Assembly: GCF_041583835.1 (NCBI RefSeq)
Contig: NZ_JBFHFC010000002.1
Location: 62,001-126,000 of the forward strand
DNA from: Thiomicrorhabdus sp041583835
GTDB taxonomy: Bacteria; Pseudomonadota; Gammaproteobacteria; Thiomicrospirales; Thiomicrospiraceae
Direction of reading: 5' to 3'
DNA: 64,000 bases
A program made the translations under genes and the position numbers. Shown here piece by piece: positions 1 to 8,099 of this stretch. The notes beneath the pieces were generated by a model that was not told where the DNA came from, ran no database searches, and saw only the letters and a program-made list of their open reading frames with translations. Each line of letters begins with the position of its first letter. The first letter of the stretch is position 1.

Positions 1-960
1 TTGTTCCGTCAGGCTGCACCGGCCTTGGTCGCAGGTAATGTTGTCTTGTTGAAACACGCTTCAAACGTACCACAGTGCGCCTTGGCGATCGAGGAAGTTT
101 TCCGCAAGGCCGGTTTCCCTGAATACAGTATGACCACTTTGATGATTTCAGCTTCGCAGGTCGAAAGCGTGATTCGCCATCCGGCCGTTCGCGGCGTCGC
201 TTTGACCGGTAGCGAACCGGCAGGCCGTCAGGTCGCGAGCATTGCCGGTTCGGAATTGAAGAAGACGGTATTGGAATTGGGCGGTTCGGATGCGTTCATC
301 GTATTGGACAACGCTAATATGCAAGCGGCCATCGAGGGGGCGATCAAAGGGCGTTTCGGGAATATGGGGCAGAGCTGCATCGCTGCGAAACGTTTCATTG
401 TCGATCAGTTCATCGCAAACGATTTCATTGAACAGTTCAAGCAGGCAATCGAATCGCATTTCGTGGCCGGCGATCCGATGGATTCGGAAACCACACTGGC
501 ACCGATGGCACGCCAGGATCTTTTGGACGAGCTGCACGATCAAGTCATGCGTTCGGTCGAGCTAGGGGCGAAAATCGTCACTGGCGGTTATCAATTGGAT
601 CGTCCCGGCTGTTATTATGCTCCGACCATCCTGACCGATGTCACCAGTAACATGCCGGCTTATAACGAAGAATTTTTCGGTCCTGTGGCTATTGTACTGA
701 AGGCCAGCGAACCGGCTCATGCATTGGGCATTGCCAATTCGGTCGATTTCGGCTTGGGCGGTTCGATCTGGAGCGATGATCTTGCCACGGCCGAGACCAT
801 GGCGCGTGGTATGGAATCGGGCGCGACCTATATCAACAGCACGACCTTCTCCGATCCGAGATTGCCGTTCGGCGGTGTCAAGAACTCCGGTTACGGCCGT
901 GAGCTGTCGGTGTACGGTATCCGCGAGTTCACTAACATTAAATCCATCTGGATCAAGTAG
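1..960 (+). CDS. NAD(P)-dependent aldehyde dehydrogenase, 5'-truncated by window edge
   Basis: This is the C-terminal two thirds of an aldehyde dehydrogenase, an enzyme that oxidises an aldehyde to the acid using NAD(P)+. The reading frame is open from base 1, and the first residues resemble the family segment that follows the N-terminal PWNFP-type motif, so the true start lies outside the window. In the visible 319 residues the general-base Glu is in LELGGSD (about residue 92) and the catalytic Cys is in GQSCIAAK (about residue 126). The EEFFGPV motif and the C-terminal PFGGVKNSGYGRE motif are also present. The overall look is closest to succinate-semialdehyde dehydrogenase-like members, but the substrate cannot be read from the sequence. 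The EI24 gene follows after 2 bases, suggesting co-transcription. Confidence 0.9.
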   Translation: MFRQAAPALVAGNVVLLKHASNVPQCALAIEEVFRKAGFPEYSMTTLMISASQVESVIRHPAVRGVALTGSEPAGRQVASIAGSELKKTVLELGGSDAFIVLDNANMQAAIEGAIKGRFGNMGQSCIAAKRFIVDQFIANDFIEQFKQAIESHFVAGDPMDSETTLAPMARQDLLDELHDQVMRSVELGAKIVTGGYQLDRPGCYYAPTILTDVTSNMPAYNEEFFGPVAIVLKASEPAHALGIANSVDFGLGGSIWSDDLATAETMARGMESGATYINSTTFSDPRLPFGGVKNSGYGRELSVYGIREFTNIKSIWIK

Positions 961-962
961 TC

Positions 963-1736
963 ATGACAACTTTCGACCTGTTTTGGAAAACGCTGGCGGA
1001 TTTGAAAGAGCCGGCGATTCTGTGGCGCCTGTTTATTCCTTTCGGAGCTGCGATCGTATTGGTGTCTCTGATGGGATACGGTATTTTCGGATTCTTCATG
1101 ATGAGCGACTTCGTCACCCAGAGTCCGATGGTTCAGGACTTCAACAGTTGGACCACGTCCGCCGAACAGACAATCGGTGCGATCCCGTTGATTGGCGGGA
1201 TGCTGCTGTGGATTCTGGGGTTTGTGATTACGGTAATCGCCGGTGTACTGGGCGTGCTTCTAGGCAGTTACCTAATTCTTTTGTTTGCAATGGTGATCAC
1301 CGGTTTTATGACCGACAGTCTGGTGAAAGCGGTTCATGATAAGCATTACCCGCACACCCATTACGAGGGACATGGCACCATGTCAGGCATGCTATGGAAG
1401 CTCTTGAAGTTTGGGTTGTTGATGTTGCTGCTGTTTTTGGTGACCGTTCCGATGCTGTTCATTCCATTAATCAATATTCTTTGGTTTTGGCTGCTTGGAT
1501 TCCTGTTCTTCCGTTATTCGGTGGTGTTGGATGTCGGGCAGGTGATCTTGCCGGAGAAAATTTTCAATGAGGTCAAGCCGCTCGGTAATTGGACGTCTAC
1601 GTTAACTTTAGGCGGTTTTTTCGCTTTGAGTCTGTTGCCGGTATTGAGTTTGTTTGCACCGGTTCTGGCGGTTATTGCGATGGCGCATTACTACCTGGAT
1701 GTGCTGTCGACTATGCCGAGGCAAGACGAAGTCTGA
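963..1736 (+). CDS. EI24 domain-containing inner-membrane protein
   Basis: This is a 257-residue hydrophobic protein with several membrane spans: around residues 20-45, a long hydrophobic block near 75-110, a cluster near 150-190 and one near 215-245. The pattern and the hydrophilic stretch with HYEGHGT resemble the EI24 / CysZ-like family. CysZ itself is a sulfate permease, but most EI24 members in this group are uncharacterised, so no substrate is assigned. The ATG lies 2 bases after the aldehyde dehydrogenase stop, so the pair is probably translationally coupled. A rho-independent terminator follows about 30 bases after the stop codon. Confidence 0.75.
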   Translation: MTTFDLFWKTLADLKEPAILWRLFIPFGAAIVLVSLMGYGIFGFFMMSDFVTQSPMVQDFNSWTTSAEQTIGAIPLIGGMLLWILGFVITVIAGVLGVLLGSYLILLFAMVITGFMTDSLVKAVHDKHYPHTHYEGHGTMSGMLWKLLKFGLLMLLLFLVTVPMLFIPLINILWFWLLGFLFFRYSVVLDVGQVILPEKIFNEVKPLGNWTSTLTLGGFFALSLLPVLSLFAPVLAVIAMAHYYLDVLSTMPRQDEV

Positions 1737-1768
1737 GTCAAGAATATTAAGTAGATTGAGAAAAGAAG

Positions 1769-1802
1769 AAAGCGGTTATCTATTAGATTCACCGCTTTTT
1801 TT
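1769..1802 (+). terminator. Rho-independent terminator after the EI24 gene
   Basis: An 8-bp perfect stem (AAAGCGGT / ACCGCTTT) with a 14-base loop runs into a T tract. It closes the aldehyde dehydrogenase-EI24 unit and faces the helicase gene that converges from the other strand. Confidence 0.8.
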
Positions 1803-1873
1803 ATGTCTTTGAGGTTGGTAAAGAAATTAGAAAAGTTCCATAAGCCGAACGAATCTGTTCGGCTCAGTGCGTT

Positions 1874-3088
1874 CTATTTTTTGCTTTTTTTCTTGGCGGC
1901 TGTTTTCTTCTTCTTTTTGGTAGACGCTTTTTTCAGGACGTCTTTAAGTTTGAAGTTAGCTTCAAGACCTTCGATTTTTGCAACCGGCAGACTCTGTTGA
2001 AGGTGGTACTCGATACGTTGCAGGTGTTCGATGTCGTGACGCTCTACCAAGTTAACGGCGATACCGACCTGTTGGGCACGTCCGGTACGGCCGATGCGGT
2101 GAATGTAAATGTCTCCGCGGAAAGGCATGTCGTAGTTGATGACGTGGGTAACGTTCAGTAGATCCAAACCACGAGCCGCAACATCGGTAGCGACCAATAC
2201 CCGGATTTTACCGGTTTTGAATTTGTGCATCTTTTCCATGCGCACCGCTTGGATGAAGTCGCCGTGTAAAACCTGGGCGGAAATGTTGCGCGACTGTAAC
2301 CAGTCGGTCACTTCAATTGCACGTTCTTTCTTATTACAAAAGACAATCGCACTTTGGCACGAAGCGTCATTTAGAATGTTTTCAAGCAATGCCTGTTTGT
2401 GGGCTTTGTCGTTTGCCAAGTAAACCACTTGTTGGATTTGTTCGGACTTTTGGTTAGGCGCTTCAATCTGGATGGTGACCGGTTCGTCGAGAATGTCTTC
2501 GGCGAATTTACGCACGCCGCTTCCTGCTAAAGTGGCAGAGAACAGACCAGCTTGGAAATCTCCGGGAATGGCGTCAAGCAAAGCAAGCACGTCTTTACCT
2601 TGCCCCATGTCGAGCATACGATCGGCTTCGTCGATGATGACCATTTCGATTTCGGACAGATTGACCGCGCCTTCGCCCATTAGATAGGTTAAGCGACCTG
2701 GGGTCGAAACCAGAATGTCGAACGGTTCGGCCAGCGTTTTAAACTGATTTTTCTTGTCGAAACCGCCGGTGATGATAGCGGTTTTGAATTCGCAGAAAGT
2801 TCCGAGCTGTTTGATAACCTTGTGGATTTGGAACGCCAGTTCCCGTGTCGGTGCAAGTAGCAGGGCGCGGGGATGACGAACGTGTTTGGGTTCGTCCAGC
2901 AGGTATTGCAATAGAGGTAACACGAATGCAGCCGTTTTACCGGTTCCGGTTGCGGCACCGGCCAAGACATCGTGGCGTTCCAACATGGCTGGAATCACTT
3001 CTGCCTGAACCGGAGTCGGTTTGTGGAAAGCCTGCTTGTTAACGGCACTTAAGAGTGCTTCATCTAGGTCGAAATCTTCAAATGTCAT
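1874..3088 (-). CDS. srmB: DEAD-box ATP-dependent RNA helicase, SrmB-like
   Basis: This 404-residue DEAD-box helicase unwinds RNA duplexes with ATP. By resemblance to E. coli SrmB it probably acts in large ribosomal subunit assembly. Visible motifs are the Q motif region near residues 23-29, motif I ATGTGKT (46-52), the PTRELA motif near 80-85, DEAD (153-156), SAT (184-186) and the C-terminal ARGLD and HRIGRTGR motifs. The last 20 residues are almost entirely lysine with some Ala and Ser, a basic RNA-binding tail that is shorter than in E. coli SrmB. It lies 21 bases downstream of ppnN on the same strand, so the two are probably one transcript. RhlE-type paralogues remain possible, and the symbol is less certain than the family. 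Confidence 0.85.
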   Translation of the reverse strand: MTFEDFDLDEALLSAVNKQAFHKPTPVQAEVIPAMLERHDVLAGAATGTGKTAAFVLPLLQYLLDEPKHVRHPRALLLAPTRELAFQIHKVIKQLGTFCEFKTAIITGGFDKKNQFKTLAEPFDILVSTPGRLTYLMGEGAVNLSEIEMVIIDEADRMLDMGQGKDVLALLDAIPGDFQAGLFSATLAGSGVRKFAEDILDEPVTIQIEAPNQKSEQIQQVVYLANDKAHKQALLENILNDASCQSAIVFCNKKERAIEVTDWLQSRNISAQVLHGDFIQAVRMEKMHKFKTGKIRVLVATDVAARGLDLLNVTHVINYDMPFRGDIYIHRIGRTGRAQQVGIAVNLVERHDIEHLQRIEYHLQQSLPVAKIEGLEANFKLKDVLKKASTKKKKKTAAKKKSKK

Positions 3089-3109
3089 GCGAATCTCAGA
3101 ATGGTTTAA

Positions 3110-4480
3110 TCAACGAATAATCTTATAGCAGGGATTATACGTGCTTGCGTCGATTTTCATGCGTTTTTGTTCAACAAAACTCTGTAAGAGCGTGTCCATT
3201 GCCTGCATGATTTCCGGATCGCCATTGAGTTCGAAAGGTCCGTGGAATTCGATCTCTCGGATGCCGTCCGCCTTGACGTTACCGGCGACGATCCCCGAAA
3301 ACGCTTTGCGCAATTGGCTGGCTAACAAATGTATCGGTTGGTCTTTATGCAGGTTTAGGTTCGCCATGTTGGCGTGAGTCGGAATGAACGGTTGCTGTTG
3401 GTCGAGTTCAATGTGCAGACGCCAGTTGTAGTAGTAGGCGTCGCTGGTTTCTTTTCTATCTTCCCGCACTTTTTGCATGGCCTGTTTCATTTGTTGCGCG
3501 ACCAGGTTGGTATTGTCGATGACAATGTTCAAAAGTGTCAGCGCCGGTTCGCCCAGCGTGATCGATATAAATTCTCGGATGCTGTCGAAGTAACCACGGC
3601 TGCTTTCCGGTCCGGTTAGCACCAACGGAAACGGCATTTCTTTGTTCTTGGGATGCAGCAGAATGCTGATGAGATAAAGAATCTCTTCCATCGTACCGAC
3701 GCCGCCCGGGAAAACGATGATGCCGTGGCCGATGCGTACGAACGCTTCCAGACGTTTTTCGATGTCCGGCAGAATGCACAGTTCGTTGACGATAGCGTTC
3801 GGCGCTTCGGCGGCGATAATGCCCGGTTCGCTGATGCCGATGTAGCGTCCCTTGGCGTAACGTTGTTTGCCGTGTCCGAGTACGGCGCCCTTCATCGGGC
3901 CTTTCATTGCGCCCGGACCGCAACCCGTGCAGATATCTAGGCTGCGCAGACCGAGTTCATATCCCTGATGCTTTGAGTAGTCGTATTCTTCCCTTGAAAT
4001 GGAGTGTCCGCCCCAACAGACGATGACGTTTGGAATGGCGCCCGGGTGTAATAGTCGGGCATTACGTGCGATATGGAATATGGCATTGGTGATGCCCAAG
4101 CTGTCGTTCAGGTCGTACTGTCCCGATTCCAGAATTTCGTTACGGGCGTAGACCAGGTCGCGCAGTACGGCATAGAGATGCTCTTTGAGACCGGCAATCA
4201 TCTCTCCATCGACAAATGCATGCTGCGGCGGATGCGTAATGATGAGTTGTACCCCACGGCCTTTGACCGCGACCTCGATTTCGAAATCCGGGTAAGCTTC
4301 CAACAATGCCAAGCCGCTGTCTTCTTTGGAGCCGGTGTTGAGAACCGCCAAAGCGCATTGGCGAAGCAGGTCGTTCAGGCCTCCGGCACTCATGTCGCTG
4401 AGCTGTTCGGCTTCTTGATAGGAGAGTATCTGTAGAGAGCCTTCCGGGCGAATTATCACTTTTTCAATTTTTTGGTTCAT
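3110..4480 (-). CDS. ppnN: Pyrimidine/purine nucleotide 5'-monophosphate nucleosidase PpnN
   Basis: PpnN (formerly YgdH) cleaves nucleoside monophosphates to the base and ribose 5-phosphate. In E. coli it is activated by (p)ppGpp and balances purine pools. The 456-residue length matches the E. coli protein. The N-terminal PpnN domain includes the stretch HAFVDGEMI. The central LOG-like Rossmann domain shows the nucleosidase signature FPGGVGTMEE, and the family C-terminal domain follows. The ATG is close to the divergent AI-2E-type permease gene. Translation runs into srmB after 21 bases, linking nucleotide salvage and an RNA helicase in one transcript. Confidence 0.92.
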   Translation of the reverse strand: MNQKIEKVIIRPEGSLQILSYQEAEQLSDMSAGGLNDLLRQCALAVLNTGSKEDSGLALLEAYPDFEIEVAVKGRGVQLIITHPPQHAFVDGEMIAGLKEHLYAVLRDLVYARNEILESGQYDLNDSLGITNAIFHIARNARLLHPGAIPNVIVCWGGHSISREEYDYSKHQGYELGLRSLDICTGCGPGAMKGPMKGAVLGHGKQRYAKGRYIGISEPGIIAAEAPNAIVNELCILPDIEKRLEAFVRIGHGIIVFPGGVGTMEEILYLISILLHPKNKEMPFPLVLTGPESSRGYFDSIREFISITLGEPALTLLNIVIDNTNLVAQQMKQAMQKVREDRKETSDAYYYNWRLHIELDQQQPFIPTHANMANLNLHKDQPIHLLASQLRKAFSGIVAGNVKADGIREIEFHGPFELNGDPEIMQAMDTLLQSFVEQKRMKIDASTYNPCYKIIR

Positions 4481-4525
4481 GGTAGGGTACTCTTTATTTT
4501 TCGCGAATACTTTCTGAGGTCTATT

Positions 4526-5629
4526 ATGCGTTCAAATGCTCCCTATGAGGAAGGCTTTTTACTCATTTTACTGTTGTTGGCGCTGTTTGGCTTGCTGTGG
4601 TTGTTTTCACCTTTTTTAGAGGCATTGTTTTTTGCGATGATATTGGCGACCGCAAGTTACGGGTTCTATAGCCGGATACTGTCGCGCATGAATGGCTCGG
4701 AGACCATGGCCGCTACAGCAATGAGTTTGCTGGTGTTTGTTGGGGTTATTGCGCCTGTAACCTATTTGTTGGTGGAAGTCAGTTTGCAGGTGGGGAATTT
4801 GTACGGCAGCGCCCAAGCCTGGTTTTCGCAGCAGGATGCGGAAAGCCTGGCGAAATTGAATCAGACCTTATTGAGTTATTTGCCGTTGAGCAACGAGGCA
4901 CAACTCAGTGCCTTGGAGCAGTTGAAGAACAATTCGGAAAAGATCATCTCCTTTGCCCAGAAGATCACGCTGTTTCTGTTGGAAGGGATTGTCGGCAGCA
5001 CTTCTTCATTCGTGACCTTTATCGGTTTGTCGGTGTTCGCCCTGTTTTTCTTCTATCGTGACGGTCATAAAATCGCACATCATCTTAAAATTCTGTCGCC
5101 TCTTGAAAATCATTACGACCAGATGGTGATGGATCGTTTCGCCAGTTTATCGACGGTATTAACACTGTCGGTCTTGGGAATTGCATTAATGCAGGGGCTT
5201 TCATTTGCAATTGTCGCTTGGTTATTGGGACTTCCCGGTATGTTTATCGGAATGGCGATTGCAGTGGCATCGTTTATTCCGGTGGTAGGCGCGGCGTTGG
5301 TCTGGATTCCCGTCATGCTCTTTCTGATTGCACAAGGCGATTACATTAGTGCGGCCGTTATCGCTTTCTGGGGTGTCGTGGTTACCGGGTTTGTGATCGA
5401 TAACATCATGCGTCCGGTTATGATTAACAAAATCACCCGTTCTTTGGGAAAAGCCGGCGCAGACTTAGCGGTTGCAAACCATACCTTATTGACGGTTTTA
5501 TCGACTTTTGCCGGATTGATTCATTTCGGTGTGATCGGGTTGTTTTTCGGTCCGGTCATGGCGGCGATGGCAATTACGATCTTCGATGTTTACGAGCATA
5601 AAAATTCTAATTTGCTCGATAGAACATAG
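4526..5629 (+). CDS. AI-2E / PerM-family membrane permease
   Basis: This is a 367-residue polytopic membrane protein of the AI-2E transporter (PerM/YdiK) family. The family includes TqsA, which affects autoinducer-2 export, and members that act as Na+/H+ antiporters, so the substrate here is open. Two hydrophobic segments lie near the N-terminus, followed by a long soluble region, and then a hydrophobic cluster containing the family signature near GLPGMFIGMAIAVASFIP and the later DNIMRPVMI stretch. The start at 4526 is chosen over an upstream in-frame TTG at 4472 because TGAGGT lies 5 bases before this ATG and the 18 extra residues do not fit the family. It is divergent from ppnN. Confidence 0.87.
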   Translation: MRSNAPYEEGFLLILLLLALFGLLWLFSPFLEALFFAMILATASYGFYSRILSRMNGSETMAATAMSLLVFVGVIAPVTYLLVEVSLQVGNLYGSAQAWFSQQDAESLAKLNQTLLSYLPLSNEAQLSALEQLKNNSEKIISFAQKITLFLLEGIVGSTSSFVTFIGLSVFALFFFYRDGHKIAHHLKILSPLENHYDQMVMDRFASLSTVLTLSVLGIALMQGLSFAIVAWLLGLPGMFIGMAIAVASFIPVVGAALVWIPVMLFLIAQGDYISAAVIAFWGVVVTGFVIDNIMRPVMINKITRSLGKAGADLAVANHTLLTVLSTFAGLIHFGVIGLFFGPVMAAMAITIFDVYEHKNSNLLDRT

Positions 5630-5696
5630 TAATAATCCCTACTGAATTTAAGTGTTATGATGGTTTGGCAATCATGGACTTAAATGGGGGTAAGTG

Positions 5697-6788
5697 ATGA
5701 AGAGACGAGTCTTAATACTGGCAATGTCGTCGGTTTTTTTCGGTTCGATGAACGGGGCTTTTGCAGAAGAAGATCCCTATGTTGCAGGTTTTGAGCGGTA
5801 CGCCAAGGAGCTGGGTTCCTATAGTGTGACCCTTGAAGATTCGGTGGACGCTTACGCCAAAGACGTTATCAGTACCGAGAAGAGGGCGGGCTATATCGGT
5901 CAGGCGCTCCCGATTCCCAAAGCCGTGAAGGTGACGGACGGTGTTTATACCGTAGTTGGCAGCATGATTTGGCATAACCCGTCCAACTACGGACTTAATA
6001 ACAACCTTTCATTCATCGTTTTCAACGACGGCGTATTTGTTTTCAATGCGGGCGCGAATCCGGCTCTTGCGTATAGTCTGCACAAACAAATCAAGCAGGT
6101 TACCGATAAACCGGTGAAATGGGTGGCGGTCGAAAACAACCAGGGGCACGCTTATTTGGGCTCGAGTTACTGGGTGGATGTCGGCGTTAAGAACTTGTAT
6201 TCAAGTACGATGGCTAACGACCAGTTCAACGAGGCATTTTCTTTTATCAAAGAGGAATGGGGTACGCGCGTCGGAAAAGAAATTACTGCATCGGCCAGAA
6301 ATGTGGCGGATAAGTTCACGACATTCGATGGTGAGTTGAAGATTGATGTCGGTGGCGGTGAATTCGTGTTATTGAAAGATTTCGGACCGGGCCATACACC
6401 GGCTTCGACGAGCGCTTACATTCCTTCACGTAAGGTGCTTTTGACCGGGGATTTGGGTTTCAACGAACGTATGCCGGTATTTTTCAGTTATACCGATTCG
6501 TTCGCCTGGGAAGGGTCTTTTAAAAACATGCTCGATCAGATTCCGATGGATACCATCGTGATTCCCGGACACGGCACGCCGACCGATATGCAGACGATTA
6601 AGCGTCAAACCTATGATTATCTGGTGTACATGCATAAAGCGATCCAGAAAGTCGTGGATGACGGCGGTAATATGGAAGATGCACTCAAGGTTGATCAATC
6701 GATGTATAAAGATCGTCCTGTATTTGATCAGGCAGCCAAGAATAACGCTCGGCATATATACAAAGAAATCACCGGCGGCGACTTCTGA
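5697..6788 (+). CDS. Secreted metallo-beta-lactamase-fold hydrolase with degenerate metal motif
   Basis: This 363-residue protein has a signal peptide (residues 1 to about 23, ending GAFA) and an MBL fold, so it is probably periplasmic. The ligands of the second half are present: His233 in GPGHTPAS, Asp252 in LTGDLGF and His292 in PGHG. The position expected to hold HxHxDH reads ENNQGH (146-151), so only the last His is kept. The family resembles the MBL proteins found near sulfur-oxidation or quinoprotein genes (SoxH-like), but that is only a resemblance. Start: a GTG at 5694 directly precedes this ATG, and the ATG is preferred because the GGGGG stretch then sits at normal spacing. The catalytic state is uncertain. 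Confidence 0.75.
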   Translation: MKRRVLILAMSSVFFGSMNGAFAEEDPYVAGFERYAKELGSYSVTLEDSVDAYAKDVISTEKRAGYIGQALPIPKAVKVTDGVYTVVGSMIWHNPSNYGLNNNLSFIVFNDGVFVFNAGANPALAYSLHKQIKQVTDKPVKWVAVENNQGHAYLGSSYWVDVGVKNLYSSTMANDQFNEAFSFIKEEWGTRVGKEITASARNVADKFTTFDGELKIDVGGGEFVLLKDFGPGHTPASTSAYIPSRKVLLTGDLGFNERMPVFFSYTDSFAWEGSFKNMLDQIPMDTIVIPGHGTPTDMQTIKRQTYDYLVYMHKAIQKVVDDGGNMEDALKVDQSMYKDRPVFDQAAKNNARHIYKEITGGDF

Positions 6789-6818
6789 TTTGGGGCTGAT
6801 TTTGGTGATTTCGTTCTT

Positions 6819-6860
6819 AAACAGGCGCTCATTTAGTGTTACTAAACTTCGCGCTTGTTT
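6819..6860. repeat. 42-base imperfect palindrome after the MBL gene
   Basis: The left arm AAACAGGCGC...TTTAGT and the right arm ACTAAA...GCGCTTGTTT can fold into a long hairpin with a GTT loop, broken only by a small internal bulge and one possible G-U pair. No T tract follows on either strand, so it is not a standard terminator. It may stabilise the 3' end of the MBL mRNA or act as a protein-binding site. Confidence 0.5.
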
Positions 6861-6960
6861 GCCTGGAAATCCCTCAAAATCATCTCCCAAATTGAAACTA
6901 GGTTTTATGCCGTTTTGAGATATTCGTTTCGATTTCTTTGCTTGGATTTTTTATAAAAAC

Positions 6961-6988
6961 AACAAAGCCCGCTATTGCGGGCTTTGTT
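6961..6988 (-). terminator. Terminator between the convergent MBL gene and folE2
   Basis: A perfect 12-bp stem (AACAAAGCCCGC / GCGGGCTTTGTT) with a 4-base loop. On the minus strand it is followed by GTTTTTAT, which fits termination of folE2. It may also stop read-through from the plus strand. Confidence 0.8.
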
Positions 6989-7007
6989 ATGAAAGAACGG
7001 TGAGAAG

Positions 7008-7967
7008 TTACTTTATCGGGTCCATCAGATTAGGGTCGTCGATGTAACCATTCTCGATGCCTTTGGTGACGATGGCGACAGCATCGTGCGGATGTAGGCT
7101 TTCCAGATGGTTCACGCGTACCCAGTAGTCGATGTAGTCACACTGCTCCAGTGTGTTTTGCACACGGCGACCGGCATCTTCACAGAACATCAGGTTGCTT
7201 GCGTTCAAACGCGCAAATTCCTGTTCGTCTTCGCGTTTTACCGCTGCTTGTACCGGAGTCTGTACGGCGTCTTCGATCTGATTGATCAGCGTGGAAATCT
7301 CCAAGTGGTCGCTTTCTTGAACTTTGACTTTGACCTGTGCGTAAGAACGCTGGCTATGCGGTGTGGCATTGATCCCTTCCGGTGTACCTAACCAATCCAA
7401 TACGGTTTTGTAATCCAGATCCTGTCCTGCGAACTGGGCTTCAAACGCCTCCTGAATCAACTGGCGAGACAGGGCGGCAGAGCATGGGCAGGTTGAAGAA
7501 TACGGGATTTCAATCGACAGTTCACATTCGAATTGACCGTCGCGCAGTTCACCGCGCAGAGTCGTCGGGTAGTGTTTCCAGCCGCTATTGTCACTCTTTA
7601 GCGAGTTACGGCGCTCATAGTAGTCAAACTTGAATTCGACAAATGCATTGGTGCTTAACGTCTGGTGTGACTCGATAAAGGCTTGCAGAATGGCTTTGAC
7701 AACTTTTGGTGTCAGTGCTTGCTGCGTTGCCATTTGATCCAGTAATAGATAAAGGCGAGACATGTGGATGCCTTTGCTTTCCGGATCACCTAAGTTTACA
7801 TAAGCTTGCGTTTGAGAAGATAGGCGTACGTCAACCGATTCCGAACCGTCGGACTGAGCCTGTTTGACTAAAATGGGGAGTTCGATTCCACTCATTCCTA
7901 CCCAGTTCAGTTTTCCTGTCGGGCCGAAATGTGGTTGGCATGCGATATCGGGCATGTTCTTGGTCAT
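7008..7967 (-). CDS. folE2: GTP cyclohydrolase FolE2 (type IB)
   Basis: FolE2 converts GTP to 7,8-dihydroneopterin triphosphate, the first step of folate and pterin synthesis. It is the cyclohydrolase isoform that does not strictly need zinc. The 319-residue length is normal or slightly long. The signature SSTCPCSAALSRQ is at about residues 157-169 with conserved Cys160/Cys162. The VNLG..SKGIHMSR segment near residues 57-71 is typical of the family. The neighbouring gene on the same strand is a COG0523 metal GTPase, a pairing that recurs in zinc-starvation (Zur) regulons of other bacteria. I could not find a convincing Zur palindrome in the 132-base gap, so regulation is inferred only. The pterin product could also feed FolM, encoded about 32 kb away. 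Confidence 0.92.
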   Translation of the reverse strand: MTKNMPDIACQPHFGPTGKLNWVGMSGIELPILVKQAQSDGSESVDVRLSSQTQAYVNLGDPESKGIHMSRLYLLLDQMATQQALTPKVVKAILQAFIESHQTLSTNAFVEFKFDYYERRNSLKSDNSGWKHYPTTLRGELRDGQFECELSIEIPYSSTCPCSAALSRQLIQEAFEAQFAGQDLDYKTVLDWLGTPEGINATPHSQRSYAQVKVKVQESDHLEISTLINQIEDAVQTPVQAAVKREDEQEFARLNASNLMFCEDAGRRVQNTLEQCDYIDYWVRVNHLESLHPHDAVAIVTKGIENGYIDDPNLMDPIK

Positions 7968-8099
7968 GCAATTTCCTTCGACTTTTAAGAGAGTATTTTA
8001 AAGATGTACTCTGGATGGCTGGGCGGGTTAATGCCGCTTACCAAAATGAAAAGAGCAATTCTAGCAAATTTTGGGCTTGGACAGAAATAAAAATGAATA

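Noticed and set aside
719..1339. Long plus-strand ORF overlapping the aldehyde dehydrogenase and EI24 genes
   Set aside because: It lies in another frame of two well-supported genes and its translation is Arg/Ser/Pro-rich without a recognisable domain.
1803..2000. Plus-strand ORF over the 3' end of the helicase gene
   Set aside because: Its Phe/Lys-rich translation is the complement of the lysine-rich tail of the helicase.
7968..8099. Zur box in front of folE2
   Set aside because: I found no palindrome matching the known Zur consensus, so regulation is left open.
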